Positions 8,381 through 17,171 of a stretch of 64,000 nt of DNA are shown here, piece by piece; the stretch's first letter is position 1, and every line of letters starts with the position of its first letter. Under the pieces are notes generated by a model. That model ran no database searches, had not been told where the DNA came from, and worked only from the letters and a program-made list of their open reading frames with translations. The position numbers and the translations under genes were made by a program. Source of the DNA: Clostridiaceae bacterium OM02-2AC (lineage in GTDB: Bacteria; Bacillota_I; Bacilli_A; Erysipelotrichales; Erysipelotrichaceae); assembly GCA_003481775.1 (NCBI GenBank), contig QULU01000011.1, positions 38,146 through 102,145 of the forward strand, read 5' to 3'.

Positions 8381-9160
8381 CTAATCAAGCATGTGCAGCT
8401 CCTTCAGGGTCTGATAAATGACTGCTTCGTTACTTGGTCCGATGACCAGATCGGCATAGGGCTTCAAAGCATCCTTTCCATTTCCAATGACAATGCCATA
8501 CTCTGCTTCCTGTATCATTTCCATATCGTTCAAAGAATCACCGAATGCCATGTAGGAATTGTGTGGAAATCCCCAGAACTCCATCAGCTCCCGAATTCCG
8601 GTCGCTTTGTTGATGCCGCTTTGCATGAAATCCACGCAGGTGTCGTTGGGATGCTGCAGCTCGATGCCTTCAATATCATCGAACATACTCCAGTCAAAGC
8701 CTTTTTTCTCATATGCGCTGATGGCAACCAGAGGCTCATCGTGCCAGTCCCGCACCTCGGGTACCTCGCAGTGAAATTCCGCAAAGGTTTGCCGGGAATA
8801 CGGATTCAGAGGCTTGGTCATGAATTCATACGTTCCATGCGACTGAATACAGATATCATATTGCCTGCCAAGCTCAAAAATACGTGCCGTCTGTTCTCTG
8901 GTAAAGGCATGCTCACTGATCAGCTCCATACGTTCGTTGTAGACACTCACTCCGGCACCACCGACATAGCCATCCCATGCACTCATTTGTAAAACCCCCA
9001 GCTGCTCTGCCATTTCCTTGGCACGGCCGCTGCACAGGCATACCTTATAGCCGTTTTCTCTTAGCTTTTTTACAGCTGTCAGAGTTTCAGGAAGTACCAT
9101 ACCGCTCACATGATCGAAAAATGTACCGTCGATATCAAAAAATACAGCATTTATTTTCAT
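8381..9160 (-). CDS. Cof-type HAD-IIB phosphatase (copy 1)
   Basis: A 259-residue Cof/YidA-like phosphatase. Motif I is FFDIDGTFFD with both catalytic Asp, motif II is CSGR, and motif IV is GDSLNDMEM; the C2B cap lies in the middle. Such enzymes dephosphorylate sugar phosphates or cofactors in the cytoplasm. The start at 9160 follows GGAGG; in-frame codons further upstream do not. The next upstream gene is a paralogue of identical length and colinear motifs, which suggests tandem duplication. Confidence 0.92.
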   Translation of the reverse strand: MKINAVFFDIDGTFFDHVSGMVLPETLTAVKKLRENGYKVCLCSGRAKEMAEQLGVLQMSAWDGYVGGAGVSVYNERMELISEHAFTREQTARIFELGRQYDICIQSHGTYEFMTKPLNPYSRQTFAEFHCEVPEVRDWHDEPLVAISAYEKKGFDWSMFDDIEGIELQHPNDTCVDFMQSGINKATGIRELMEFWGFPHNSYMAFGDSLNDMEMIQEAEYGIVIGNGKDALKPYADLVIGPSNEAVIYQTLKELHMLD

Positions 9161-9273
9161 ACGTTCCTCCATCCCACCGCGCTTCGTGCACGGCACAAAT
9201 ACTGTATGAAAGTTGCTTCAAATGCATTAAATTATAATGTTTTTGATTTTCTTTCACACTTCACGCCTCCTGT

Positions 9274-10053
9274 TTATACGATGAGTCCGTAAGCCAGCAG
9301 GGTGTCATAAATAGCAGGTGTATCACTGCTGCCACAGATGTGATCAGCATAGGACTTTACAGCATCCATGGCATTCCCCATGGCAACACCGATGGCAGCC
9401 TCCTGCAGCATTTCACAGTCATTCATACTGTCACCAAATGCCATATAAGCCTCATCATCCAGTCCCCAGTACGCCATCAGCTGTTTGATGCCGGTCGCCT
9501 TGCAGGTATCCTTTTTCAAAATATCCATAATGTAGTCACAGGATGGTTGCATGCGGATGTTTTCCACCTCCTGAAACATTCCGAAATCATATTGTTCATT
9601 TTCAAAAATGCTCAGCACATCCACGCGTTCATGATTCCAGCTTCGTATTTCCGGCACTCCCAGATGAAACAGCTCCAGTATGAATTCTTTATTTGCGGGC
9701 AGCGGCTTTGTCAGAAAGGTTTTCTCCCCATTTACATATAAGGGAAGCCGGTGTTTTTCTGCAATCGCGAACAGCTTTTTCAGCTGATCCTCTGAGAATG
9801 CATTTTCCCATATCAGCTCTCTGTTTTCATCATAGACACTAATACCGCTCCCACCGATGAATCCATCCCAGCAGAATTCATCGAATACCGGTAATTCAGC
9901 TGCCAGCTGCAGAGGTCTGCCACTGCATAGGGCAACTTTGATTCCCTGTTGCTTCAGCCTTCGTACCGCTTCTTTTGTGGACGGCAGTACACAGTTGGTC
10001 GTATGGTCATAAAAGGTGCCGTCAATGTCAAAAAATACTGCTTTTATATTCAT
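9274..10053 (-). CDS. Cof-type HAD-IIB phosphatase (copy 2)
   Basis: A 259-residue paralogue of the neighbouring gene. Motifs: FFDIDGTFYD, CSGRP, GDSMNDCEM, and a Lys in the motif III region (NKEF/KATGIKQL). GGAGG lies at good spacing before ATG 10053. The gap of 113 bp to copy 1, in the same direction, suggests one transcript or recent duplication. The substrate is not predictable; sugar phosphates are most likely given the manA and fruK genes nearby. Confidence 0.92.
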   Translation of the reverse strand: MNIKAVFFDIDGTFYDHTTNCVLPSTKEAVRRLKQQGIKVALCSGRPLQLAAELPVFDEFCWDGFIGGSGISVYDENRELIWENAFSEDQLKKLFAIAEKHRLPLYVNGEKTFLTKPLPANKEFILELFHLGVPEIRSWNHERVDVLSIFENEQYDFGMFQEVENIRMQPSCDYIMDILKKDTCKATGIKQLMAYWGLDDEAYMAFGDSMNDCEMLQEAAIGVAMGNAMDAVKSYADHICGSSDTPAIYDTLLAYGLIV

Positions 10054-10256
10054 ATAAATCCTCCCAGTTATTCACCCTTATTGTAAGGGATTTTTTTATA
10101 ATGTCTAGTAAAATCAAATGAGGACTTTATAAGTAGAAACCATATACAACAAAGATAGCTTTACAAACATTAAAATCATGTATATCATTATTTTAATGAG
10201 ATGAGCACGTATGTGATTTCTAAACATATAGAAAATAGCGGGGATGAAAGATATAT

Positions 10257-10781
10257 ATGAAAAAAAGAAGCTCTGTGTATATACTTATTCTAGTGATACT
10301 AGCATTTATTTTTATATGGCTTGTAATGTATTTGATCGATGTGTATAATGCAAAGACAGCATCTGATCAAGCGATTGAAGAATACCTCAAGTATCATAGC
10401 ACAAATAATAATGATCTGAGTAATCAGGATATTCCATGGCAGTTTTTTATAAGTCCTTTCTTTATTTTATTGACATATTATTTTATTCCGTATCTTATTT
10501 TTATTTTAGCTTTTTTAAGAAATAAGCATCATACGATAAGCAGAAGAATACAAAAACATAGTAAGATATATATAAGCTCCTACTTTGCTATATTATCTGC
10601 CTTTATCTGTATTTTCTATTATATGCTTATGAATATAATGGAACTCTTTGAACTTTTTGAATACATAAATTTCCTATGTTTATGTTTTATTATTTATATC
10701 GTGATTTATTATATTGCTTATCTTCTTGGAAAGCATTTTGCATGTGCTATGAATATACTATGCAAACACAATTTTAAATGA
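10257..10781 (+). CDS. AT-rich multi-helix membrane protein, unknown
   Basis: A 174-residue hydrophobic protein with four predicted helices (about residues 7-27, 60-84, 103-127, 137-160) joined by short basic loops. I do not recognise a family. Its base composition is clearly more AT-rich than the flanking HAD and manA genes, with many Ile, Tyr, Asn and Lys codons, which fits recent acquisition. The ribosome site is weak (GGGGATG). No neighbour suggests a function. Confidence 0.65.
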   Translation: MKKRSSVYILILVILAFIFIWLVMYLIDVYNAKTASDQAIEEYLKYHSTNNNDLSNQDIPWQFFISPFFILLTYYFIPYLIFILAFLRNKHHTISRRIQKHSKIYISSYFAILSAFICIFYYMLMNIMELFELFEYINFLCLCFIIYIVIYYIAYLLGKHFACAMNILCKHNFK

Positions 10782-10861
10782 AGTCTTATTTCCTATATGG
10801 TAAATGGCTTTGTAAAAAGTCAAATTTAGAATGAAAGTACATTGCGTATAAGCTATCCGAT

Positions 10862-10888
10862 AGCATGAATATAACCAATGCTTTTTTT
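10862..10888 (+). terminator. weak terminator-like hairpin
   Basis: AGCAT pairs with ATGCT, followed by seven T, downstream of the AT-rich membrane protein. The stem is only five pairs. Confidence 0.3.
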
Positions 10889-11053
10889 ATGAATACAGAT
10901 GAAAATTTTGTGTGATTTTGGAATACTGGCAGTATATTTTATGTGTATTTCTTTTCAAATTTCAAACAAAATCTTGTTCTTTCAGAAATGTCGAGATTCC
11001 TGTTTGCAATCCGAACCTGTTTCTCCTATAATTAAACTGTACGGAGGATGATT

Positions 11054-11854
11054 ATGGTAAAAGGACTCGTATTGTACGATTATGACGGAACGCTGGTAGA
11101 TGAAAGAGATGAAATCTATGTTCCCACGCTTATGACAAAGGCAGCCATCAGCCGCCTGCAGGATTTGGGATATCTGTGTGTGCTGGCAACCGGAAGAGCA
11201 TTGAGCTATATTCCAAATGGAGCGAAGGATTTGCATCTGGATGGCTATGTAACAAGCAATGGTGCGTATGTAACTGTGCATGGTAAGGTGATCCACAACG
11301 ATGTTTTTTCCGATGAGGAGCTGCTGTCTCTGCTTCAGTATATGGATAGCTTATCGATCAATTATATACTGGAGGGAACGAATTTCTGTTATGTAAAGGA
11401 TCTGAAAGAGTCGGAATATCTGCATTTTATGGATAATTTTAAGATACCGGAAGATAACTTCGTCAAATACCGCAGCTTTGAGGATGTCAGAGGCAGAATT
11501 GGAAAAATCACGCTGACATTCCCAAACCGGAAACAGCTGGAAACAAGCGGCGCAGAGCTGGAAAAAACGTATCTATGTTCCTATCACCGCAACTGCAATA
11601 CCTTTGATATCGCAAAAAAGACGATACACAAGGGGGTAGGAGCCAGAGCGATTATTGATCATTATCACATTCCCATGGATGCGACAATCGCGTTTGGGGA
11701 TGGGGATAACGATGTGGAGCTGCTCGCTGGTGTGGCGCACGGTGTCGCGATGCGAAAGCATGATCCAAAACTGGATGCAGTGGCAAGCATGGTCACCGGA
11801 ACCGTAAAAGAAGAGGGGATTTATAAGGCCCTGAAGAAATTGGAGGTAATTTAG
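11054..11854 (+). CDS. Cof-type HAD-IIB phosphatase (copy 3)
   Basis: A 266-residue HAD phosphatase with motif I LYDYDGTLVDE, motif II ATGR and motif IV GDGDNDVEL. It differs from the two tandem copies (DYDGTL rather than DIDGTF) and so is a separate subfamily member. ATG 11054 sits 6 bases after GGAGG; ATG 11048 touches it. It is followed after one base by manA, so the two form an operon, hinting at a role in mannose or hexose phosphate metabolism; that link is inference. Confidence 0.92.
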   Translation: MVKGLVLYDYDGTLVDERDEIYVPTLMTKAAISRLQDLGYLCVLATGRALSYIPNGAKDLHLDGYVTSNGAYVTVHGKVIHNDVFSDEELLSLLQYMDSLSINYILEGTNFCYVKDLKESEYLHFMDNFKIPEDNFVKYRSFEDVRGRIGKITLTFPNRKQLETSGAELEKTYLCSYHRNCNTFDIAKKTIHKGVGARAIIDHYHIPMDATIAFGDGDNDVELLAGVAHGVAMRKHDPKLDAVASMVTGTVKEEGIYKALKKLEVI

Positions 11855-11855
11855 T

Positions 11856-12818
11856 ATGGCATTGGTAAGACTGCTCCCTGCATTTAAGGATTATTTGTGG
11901 GGTGGAACGAAATTAAAGGAAAACTACAACAAGAAAACCGACCTTGATATTGTGGCGGAGAGCTGGGAGTTATCCACACACAAGGACGGACAGAGTATCG
12001 TGGACAGCGGCGAGTACAAGGGACTGCCACTGAGTGAGTATGTGGAAAAGTTGGGAAAGGATGCTTTAGGAACAAAGGGGAATGCGTTTGAATTTTTCCC
12101 GATTCTGATTAAATTTATCGACGCAAAGGGCAATCTGTCCATTCAGGTTCACCCGGACAATGAATATGCGCTGCGTGTGGAAAAGGAATATGGAAAAACC
12201 GAGATGTGGTATATTCTGGATGCCGAAGAGGGTGCCAGTCTGTATTATGGTACAAATAAGGAAATCACAAAGGATGAATTCCGTGCGCGTATTGAAGACA
12301 ATACCATTCTGGATGTATTGAAGAAGGTGCCGGTACACAAGGGAGATGTGTTCTTCATTGAAGCGGGGACCATTCATGCCATCGGTGAAGGAATCGTAAT
12401 CTGTGAAATTCAGCAGAATTCCAATACAACCTATCGCGTATATGACTTCGGGCGCGTAGGCAAGGATGGAAAACCGAGAGAGCTGCACATTGAGAAGGCC
12501 ATTGATGTTTCCAATCTGACACCGCTGGAAAGTGATTTCAAGCCGATTGGAGAAGAAAAGGATTACGGTACCTACAAGTGTGCCATGATGGCTACCTGCG
12601 ACTATTTTACAACCTATGTATATGATGTGAAAACAGAGTGCAGTGTGAAGGTGGACGAGGAAAGCTTTGCGTCCTTTGTCATTGTGGATGGAGAGGGAAG
12701 CATCGAAAGTGATGATACCATGCTGAGCATCCGCAAGGGAGATTCTGTATTCGCCAGTGCAAATACAGGCAAGGTGACCATCAAGGGAAGCTGCCGTTTC
12801 ATCCTTTCCAAGGTATAA
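11856..12818 (+). CDS. manA: mannose-6-phosphate isomerase, class I
   Basis: A 320-residue cupin enzyme interconverting mannose 6-phosphate and fructose 6-phosphate in the cytoplasm. Zinc-site residues are visible in SIQVHPDN (His99), a Glu in KTEMWYIL and a His in AGTIHAIGEG near 170. The length fits the short Gram-positive ManA type, without the extra domain of the E. coli enzyme. It directly follows the HAD gene (1-base gap), so they are co-transcribed. Three hairpins follow. Confidence 0.95.
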   Translation: MALVRLLPAFKDYLWGGTKLKENYNKKTDLDIVAESWELSTHKDGQSIVDSGEYKGLPLSEYVEKLGKDALGTKGNAFEFFPILIKFIDAKGNLSIQVHPDNEYALRVEKEYGKTEMWYILDAEEGASLYYGTNKEITKDEFRARIEDNTILDVLKKVPVHKGDVFFIEAGTIHAIGEGIVICEIQQNSNTTYRVYDFGRVGKDGKPRELHIEKAIDVSNLTPLESDFKPIGEEKDYGTYKCAMMATCDYFTTYVYDVKTECSVKVDEESFASFVIVDGEGSIESDDTMLSIRKGDSVFASANTGKVTIKGSCRFILSKV

Positions 12819-12873
12819 GCAAGAGGAGCAACCCATATAAATAGAAGAAATTCGTATCATGGAGCATAGAAGC

Positions 12874-12922
12874 AAGGAAGATAACCGTTGTCTATACTGA
12901 CCGCGTTTCTTCCTTCTTTTTA
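12874..12922 (+). terminator. terminator after manA
   Basis: AAGGAAGA pairs with TCTTCCTT, followed by CTTTTT. This is probably the manA terminator. Confidence 0.55.
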
Positions 12923-12942
12923 AAGGTAATGCGAACAAAACC

Positions 12943-13000
12943 AGTACCTATAGACATGGCTGTACCTTTACCGTCAGGTTGAAGCTGTAGGTACTTTTTT
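12943..13000 (+). terminator. second terminator-like hairpin
   Basis: AGTACCTATAG pairs with CTGTAGGTACT (one G-U), followed by six T. The loop is about 35 bases, so it may be a back-up terminator or part of a structured RNA. Confidence 0.5.
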
Positions 13001-13052
13001 CATAAAGATTGCTATGAGGCTCTTGGACGATAACAGAAACGAAAGAAGCTGT

Positions 13053-13105
13053 AAAAAGAAGAAATAAAGTATCTGGAATCACAGGGACATTTATTTCTTC
13101 TTTTT
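13053..13105. terminator. 16-bp perfect AT-rich hairpin
   Basis: AAAAAGAAGAAATAAA pairs exactly with TTTATTTCTTCTTTTT around a 21-base loop. It could terminate in both directions. A further GATAAC/GTTATC pair lies outside the stem. Confidence 0.5.
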
Positions 13106-13246
13106 ATCGTTATCTTTCCTCATATCGAACATGAATAAGGAGCATGCCCCTGTTTCCCTGTGTTGTCGTTCAAAAGGATGCGAAGATTACCAGGATGTCT
13201 GTTGCGGGCTACAGATGAAGGAAATCTGCAGATATATCCATAAACG

Positions 13247-13272
13247 GTCAAATATTCTTGCAATAATTTGAC
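13247..13272. promoter_or_regulatory. inverted repeat upstream of fruR, candidate operator
   Basis: GTCAAAT (13247-13253) and ATTTGAC (13266-13272) form an inverted repeat just upstream of the fruR -35 box. A further TTGAC occurs at 13282. It is a candidate site for FruR itself. Confidence 0.35.
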
Positions 13273-13281
13273 TGAATATGA

Positions 13282-13310
13282 TTGACAATGGCGGTTATAG
13301 AACGTATACT
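13282..13310 (+). promoter_or_regulatory. promoter of fruR-fruK
   Basis: TTGACA (13282-13287), a 17-base spacer, then TATACT (13305-13310). This is near-consensus SigA type, with a short leader before ATG 13334. Confidence 0.75.
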
Positions 13311-13333
13311 TATAACAAAGAGGAGGAATGACG

Positions 13334-14083
13334 ATGCTTGCTGAAGAACGCTTTGCGGCAATTCTGTCCATTCTGCAAAAGCAGAAAACCGTCACGGTTC
13401 TGGAACTGACACAGGCACTGTCCATCAGTGAATCCACCATACGGCGGGATCTGGTGGCACTGCATAAGATGGGAAGACTGAAAAAGGTACATGGCGGTGC
13501 AACGCTGCTGCATAAGGAATACGGGTTATATGAAACAGAGGTATCTGCACGCAGTGAGGAGCATGTAGAAGAGAAAAAACGGATTGCCCGTTATGCTGCA
13601 TCGCTGGTACAGGCACATGACTTTGTGTATATCGATGCGGGGAGTACGACCCTGCACATGGTGGAATATCTGAAGGAAGAGGAAGCTATTTATGTGACAA
13701 ACGGACTGGAGCATGGAAGACGGCTGGCTGCGCAGGGCTTTCGCACCTTCCTGCTTGCCGGTGAGCTGAAAAGCAGAACGGAGGCAGTGGTAGGTCTCGG
13801 TGCTGTTTCCTCCCTGCAGAAATACAATTTCAACAAGGCGTTTTTCGGGACAAACGGCATAACGGTGGATAGCGGCTTTACGACTCCGGATACCAATGAG
13901 GCCTATGTCAAAATGGAGGCGATGAAGCATGCGCAGAAGTGCTATGTGCTTGCGGACACTGCGAAATTTGGAACCTGCACCTCTATTACGACGGCGGATA
14001 TCAGTGATGCGACAATTATCACGGGTAAGGGTGTGGAGAAGGAATATCTGGAGGAAGCGGATATTATCGAGGTGGAAGAATGA
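13334..14083 (+). CDS. fruR: DeoR/GlpR-family regulator, FruR-like
   Basis: A 249-residue repressor: N-terminal winged helix (about 6-58; ALSISESTIRRDLVAL recognition region) and a C-terminal DeoR sugar-phosphate sensor domain (DAGSTT near residue 98). ATG 13334 is 7 bases after GGAGG, while ATG 13328 is too near it. It overlaps the 1-phosphofructokinase gene by ATGA, the usual fruR-fruK arrangement, so fructose 1-phosphate is the likely inducer. The fruA PTS transporter normally found after fruK is absent here. Confidence 0.88.
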   Translation: MLAEERFAAILSILQKQKTVTVLELTQALSISESTIRRDLVALHKMGRLKKVHGGATLLHKEYGLYETEVSARSEEHVEEKKRIARYAASLVQAHDFVYIDAGSTTLHMVEYLKEEEAIYVTNGLEHGRRLAAQGFRTFLLAGELKSRTEAVVGLGAVSSLQKYNFNKAFFGTNGITVDSGFTTPDTNEAYVKMEAMKHAQKCYVLADTAKFGTCTSITTADISDATIITGKGVEKEYLEEADIIEVEE

Positions 14084-14997
14084 TCTATACAGTGACATTG
14101 AATCCTTCGATTGATTATGTAGTTGAATTACATGAGCTGACGGCCGGTGAAATCATGCGGACCAAGGCGGAGGATTTGATTTTTGGAGGCAAGGGAATCA
14201 ATGTATCCAGTATGCTGGCACAGCTTGGAATGAAATCAACTGCGCTGGGCTTTATCGCAGGCTTTACCGGTGAGGCACTGGAACAGGGCGTTGCGGCCAT
14301 GGGGATTCAGCCGGATTTTCTAAGGGTGGAGCAGGGCTTTACGCGAATCAATGTAAAAGTGCATGCGCAGGAGGAAAGTGAGATTAACGGACAGGGACCA
14401 CTGATTCGTTCCTCACATATAGAGCAGCTGGTAAAAAAGCTGGATCGCTTGAAAAAGGATGATATTCTGGTGCTGTCGGGAAACGTGCCTGCTAGTATTC
14501 CACAGGATATCTATGCGGATATCATGCAGCATCTGCAGGGAAGCGGCATCCGAATCTGTGTGGATGCAAGACAGGAATCACTGATGTCTACGCTTGTCTA
14601 TCATCCGTTTCTGATCAAGCCCAATCACAAGGAGCTTGCGGAAATGTTTGAGGTAGAGCTTTCCAGCAGGGAGGATCTGCTTGTCTATGCGAAGGAGCTG
14701 CAGGCGATGGGCGCACGCAATGTGCTGGTATCCATGGCGGAGCAGGGAGCTTTGCTGCTGAGTGAAACACAGGAGGTATATCATACACCTGCCTGCAAGG
14801 GACAGGTTGTAAATTCCGTTGGTGCCGGAGATTCTATGGTCGCAGGCTTTCTCTACGGGTATTTGCGTGAGAACTCCTATGCAGAGGCACTGCGATATGG
14901 AACAGCCTGCGGAGGTGCCAGTGCATTTTCCAAGGGAATCGCCAATAAGGAAAAGGTTGCGGAGCTGCTGGAGCAGCTGACGGACTGTGTTTGCTGA
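14080..14997 (+). CDS. fruK: 1-phosphofructokinase
   Basis: A 305-residue PfkB-family kinase converting fructose 1-phosphate to fructose 1,6-bisphosphate with ATP. It has the N-terminal TLNPSIDYVVEL, the first PfkB signature GGKGINVSSMLAQLG and the second, SVGAGDSMVAGF, which carries the catalytic Asp. It overlaps fruR by 4 bases and is therefore co-regulated with it. Tagatose-6-phosphate kinase (LacC) is close in sequence and cannot be fully excluded, but the FruR-like partner favours FruK. Confidence 0.9.
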   Translation: MIYTVTLNPSIDYVVELHELTAGEIMRTKAEDLIFGGKGINVSSMLAQLGMKSTALGFIAGFTGEALEQGVAAMGIQPDFLRVEQGFTRINVKVHAQEESEINGQGPLIRSSHIEQLVKKLDRLKKDDILVLSGNVPASIPQDIYADIMQHLQGSGIRICVDARQESLMSTLVYHPFLIKPNHKELAEMFEVELSSREDLLVYAKELQAMGARNVLVSMAEQGALLLSETQEVYHTPACKGQVVNSVGAGDSMVAGFLYGYLRENSYAEALRYGTACGGASAFSKGIANKEKVAELLEQLTDCVC

Positions 14998-15009
14998 AGC
15001 ATGGCAGAC

Positions 15010-15039
15010 ATGCAGCCAGCGGTACCATGAGGGCTGCAT
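15010..15039 (+). other. intercistronic hairpin between fruK and rpiA
   Basis: ATGCAGCC pairs perfectly with GGCTGCAT. No T run follows, so it is more likely an RNA-stability element or chance than a terminator. Confidence 0.3.
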
Positions 15040-15084
15040 ACGCAAAACATACAGGGTTTTAGTTTCAGATAAGGAGAAAAGGAC

Positions 15085-15759
15085 ATGATGAAAAAACGAT
15101 GTGCACAGGAAGCTTTGGCATACATACAGGATGGCATGGTGATTGGTTTGGGGGGAGGCTCAACCATTGCTCATCTTGCGCGCTTTGTAAAAGAAAGTGG
15201 AAAGCAGGTACAGGTTGTAACACCTTCTCAGGAAACGGAAGCACTTTGTGTAGAGCTGGGACTATCGCTTCTTCCCCTGCGTCAGATTGCTCATGTGGAT
15301 ATCGCCTTTGACGGCTGTGATGAGGCAGACCGTCAATTCTATGCATTGAAGAGCGGGGGCGGTATTCATGTGCGCGAAAAGCTGATCGCCAATATGGCGG
15401 ATGAATATATGCTGTTGATTGATGAGAGCAAGCTATCGGATACTCTGCAGTTTCGTGTACCAATCGTCATCGAACTGCTGGAGGATGCTTCAGCCTATGT
15501 AAAGCGTAAGGTGGAGGAGCTGGGAGGCCGCTTTGTGTATAAGCATGGGGAAGGAAAATATGGAGCATTGATGAGTGATCATGGCAATGTACTGGCAGAT
15601 GTATGGTTTGAGCGGGTGGAGGATGCAAGGAAGCTGAATCATGCAATAAAATGCATTGCAGGGGTTCTTGACACCTCCCTGCTGACCAGAGAAGTCACCG
15701 CGATTCTGGTTGTTTCCGAACAGGGCTTTGAGGTATTGAAAAAAGACAGTGACAAATAA
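15085..15759 (+). CDS. rpiA: ribose-5-phosphate isomerase A
   Basis: A 224-residue enzyme interconverting ribose 5-phosphate and ribulose 5-phosphate. Motifs: the phosphate-binding loop GLGGGSTIAHL near residue 18, the catalytic Asp stretch DGCDEAD, and GGGIHVREKLIANMAD with the catalytic Glu/Lys. Length is normal for RpiA. AAGGAG lies upstream; ATG 15085 and ATG 15088 are adjacent and either could be used. It follows fruK by 87 bp on the same strand and may be part of the same sugar-phosphate transcript. Confidence 0.93.
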   Translation: MMKKRCAQEALAYIQDGMVIGLGGGSTIAHLARFVKESGKQVQVVTPSQETEALCVELGLSLLPLRQIAHVDIAFDGCDEADRQFYALKSGGGIHVREKLIANMADEYMLLIDESKLSDTLQFRVPIVIELLEDASAYVKRKVEELGGRFVYKHGEGKYGALMSDHGNVLADVWFERVEDARKLNHAIKCIAGVLDTSLLTREVTAILVVSEQGFEVLKKDSDK

Positions 15760-15826
15760 GGAATAAGGACATGTGATGGTATTGCATCACTTGTTGGAAT
15801 GTGAAACATAAGAAAGGGAAAATACG

Positions 15827-16807
15827 ATGAAAAAATGGAACTGGGGTATTCTTGGTCAGGGGGCGATCGCAGCGCAGATGGCTGAGGCGCTGATGAAGGA
15901 GCATGGTACGATTTATGCTGTTGCAGGCCGTCATATGGATAAGGTAACGGCATTTGCAGGCTCATATGCTGTAGAGCACTGTTACGATATTGATCATCTG
16001 CTTGCGGATGAACAGGTGGATATCATTTATATCGCAACACCGCATACCTACCATTATGACTATATCATGCGTGCATTGCAGCATGGCAAGCATGTGCTTT
16101 GTGAAAAGGCGATTACGGTAAATCACAAGCAGCTGCAGGAAGCAATGGCACTGGCACAAAGGAAACAGCTGATTCTGATGGAGGCGATGACGATTTTTCA
16201 TATGCCGGTATTTGCCAAAGCAAAAGAGCTGGTTGAGCAGGGGGCGATCGGAAAGCTGAAAATGATACAGGTCAATTTTGGAAGCTGTAAGGAGTATGAT
16301 GTTACGAATCGTTTCTTTTCTCCGCAGCTTGCCGGAGGAGCCCTTCTGGATATCGGTACCTATGCATTGTCTCTTGTCCGCTGGTTTCTGCATGCACAGC
16401 CGGATATCGTTCTCACCAATATGCTTCCCTTTGAAACGGGGGTGGATGAAATGAGCGGTATCATCCTGCGCAATTCCCTGGATGAAATGGCAACGGTTAC
16501 GTTGACCATGCGGGCTAAGCTGCCAAAGGTAGGGATCATTGCCGGAGAAGAAGGATATCTGGAAATCAGGGAATATCCAAGAGCAAGCAGCTTTCAGATT
16601 CGGTATACAAAGGATGGCTGGACGGAAACACTGGATGCGGGTACACGCGGTGATGCACTTGTATATGAGGTGCGCGACATGGAGGCCGCAGTCAGCGGGA
16701 CAGCGAAGAATACCACGCTGGACATATCCAGCGATGTCGTAGCCCTGATGGATGAGGTTCGCAAGCAGTGGGGAATGCGCTATCCCTTCGAGGATGAAGC
16801 GGCTTAG
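15827..16807 (+). CDS. Gfo/Idh/MocA-family oxidoreductase
   Basis: A 326-residue NAD(P)-dependent dehydrogenase. The Rossmann glycine motif is near the N-terminus (WGILGQGAIAAQ), followed by the family motif CEKAITVN near residue 93 (an EKP-like Lys) and a C-terminal substrate-binding domain. Relatives oxidise sugars, inositols or trans-dihydrodiols; the substrate cannot be predicted. It follows rpiA by 67 bp, and a strong terminator comes soon after its stop, so it may close the fru-rpi unit. Confidence 0.9.
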   Translation: MKKWNWGILGQGAIAAQMAEALMKEHGTIYAVAGRHMDKVTAFAGSYAVEHCYDIDHLLADEQVDIIYIATPHTYHYDYIMRALQHGKHVLCEKAITVNHKQLQEAMALAQRKQLILMEAMTIFHMPVFAKAKELVEQGAIGKLKMIQVNFGSCKEYDVTNRFFSPQLAGGALLDIGTYALSLVRWFLHAQPDIVLTNMLPFETGVDEMSGIILRNSLDEMATVTLTMRAKLPKVGIIAGEEGYLEIREYPRASSFQIRYTKDGWTETLDAGTRGDALVYEVRDMEAAVSGTAKNTTLDISSDVVALMDEVRKQWGMRYPFEDEAA

Positions 16808-16840
16808 CATAGGGGACAATTTTGTAAAATAGATGACAGG

Positions 16841-16883
16841 CATTGTGCTTCTGGATATAAACAAAAGCACAATGTTTTTTTTT
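16841..16883 (+). terminator. Rho-independent terminator
   Basis: CATTGTGCTT pairs exactly with AAGCACAATG, followed by nine T. Confidence 0.9.
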
Positions 16884-17171
16884 GTTATGCAGGCATTCTG
16901 TTTTCTGAAGCTTTGTTATAAACTGTTATGTATGAATGAAAAGTTATATAAAGAGGTAAAAAGACGAGAGAGAAAATACAAAGATAGTACAAAGAAATTA
17001 GATAATAAAAGGAAATGACGATCGACACTGGAGTGTGGAGCCTGGCAGCAGGCTGCTATCTTTATATAAACCGGTAGTTATAAGGCATTGCATACAGAGG
17101 ATAAATCTGCCGCTGTCTTGTGAGATACCCTAAAGACATGCTATACTTATCGATGGAAATGAGGGATGCAC

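Larger units (their letters stand above)
12819..13333. other. intergenic region with three hairpins
   Basis: About 515 bp between manA and fruR. It holds three successive hairpins (listed separately), then an inverted repeat and a strong promoter. I see no coding region. Confidence 0.6.

Noticed and set aside
12066-12938. 290-codon frame on the minus strand over manA
   Set aside because: It is a shadow of the well-supported manA gene; the translation has no domain features.
16833-17018. 61-codon frame on the plus strand
   Set aside because: It begins upstream of and spans a strong terminator, with low-complexity Lys-rich translation.
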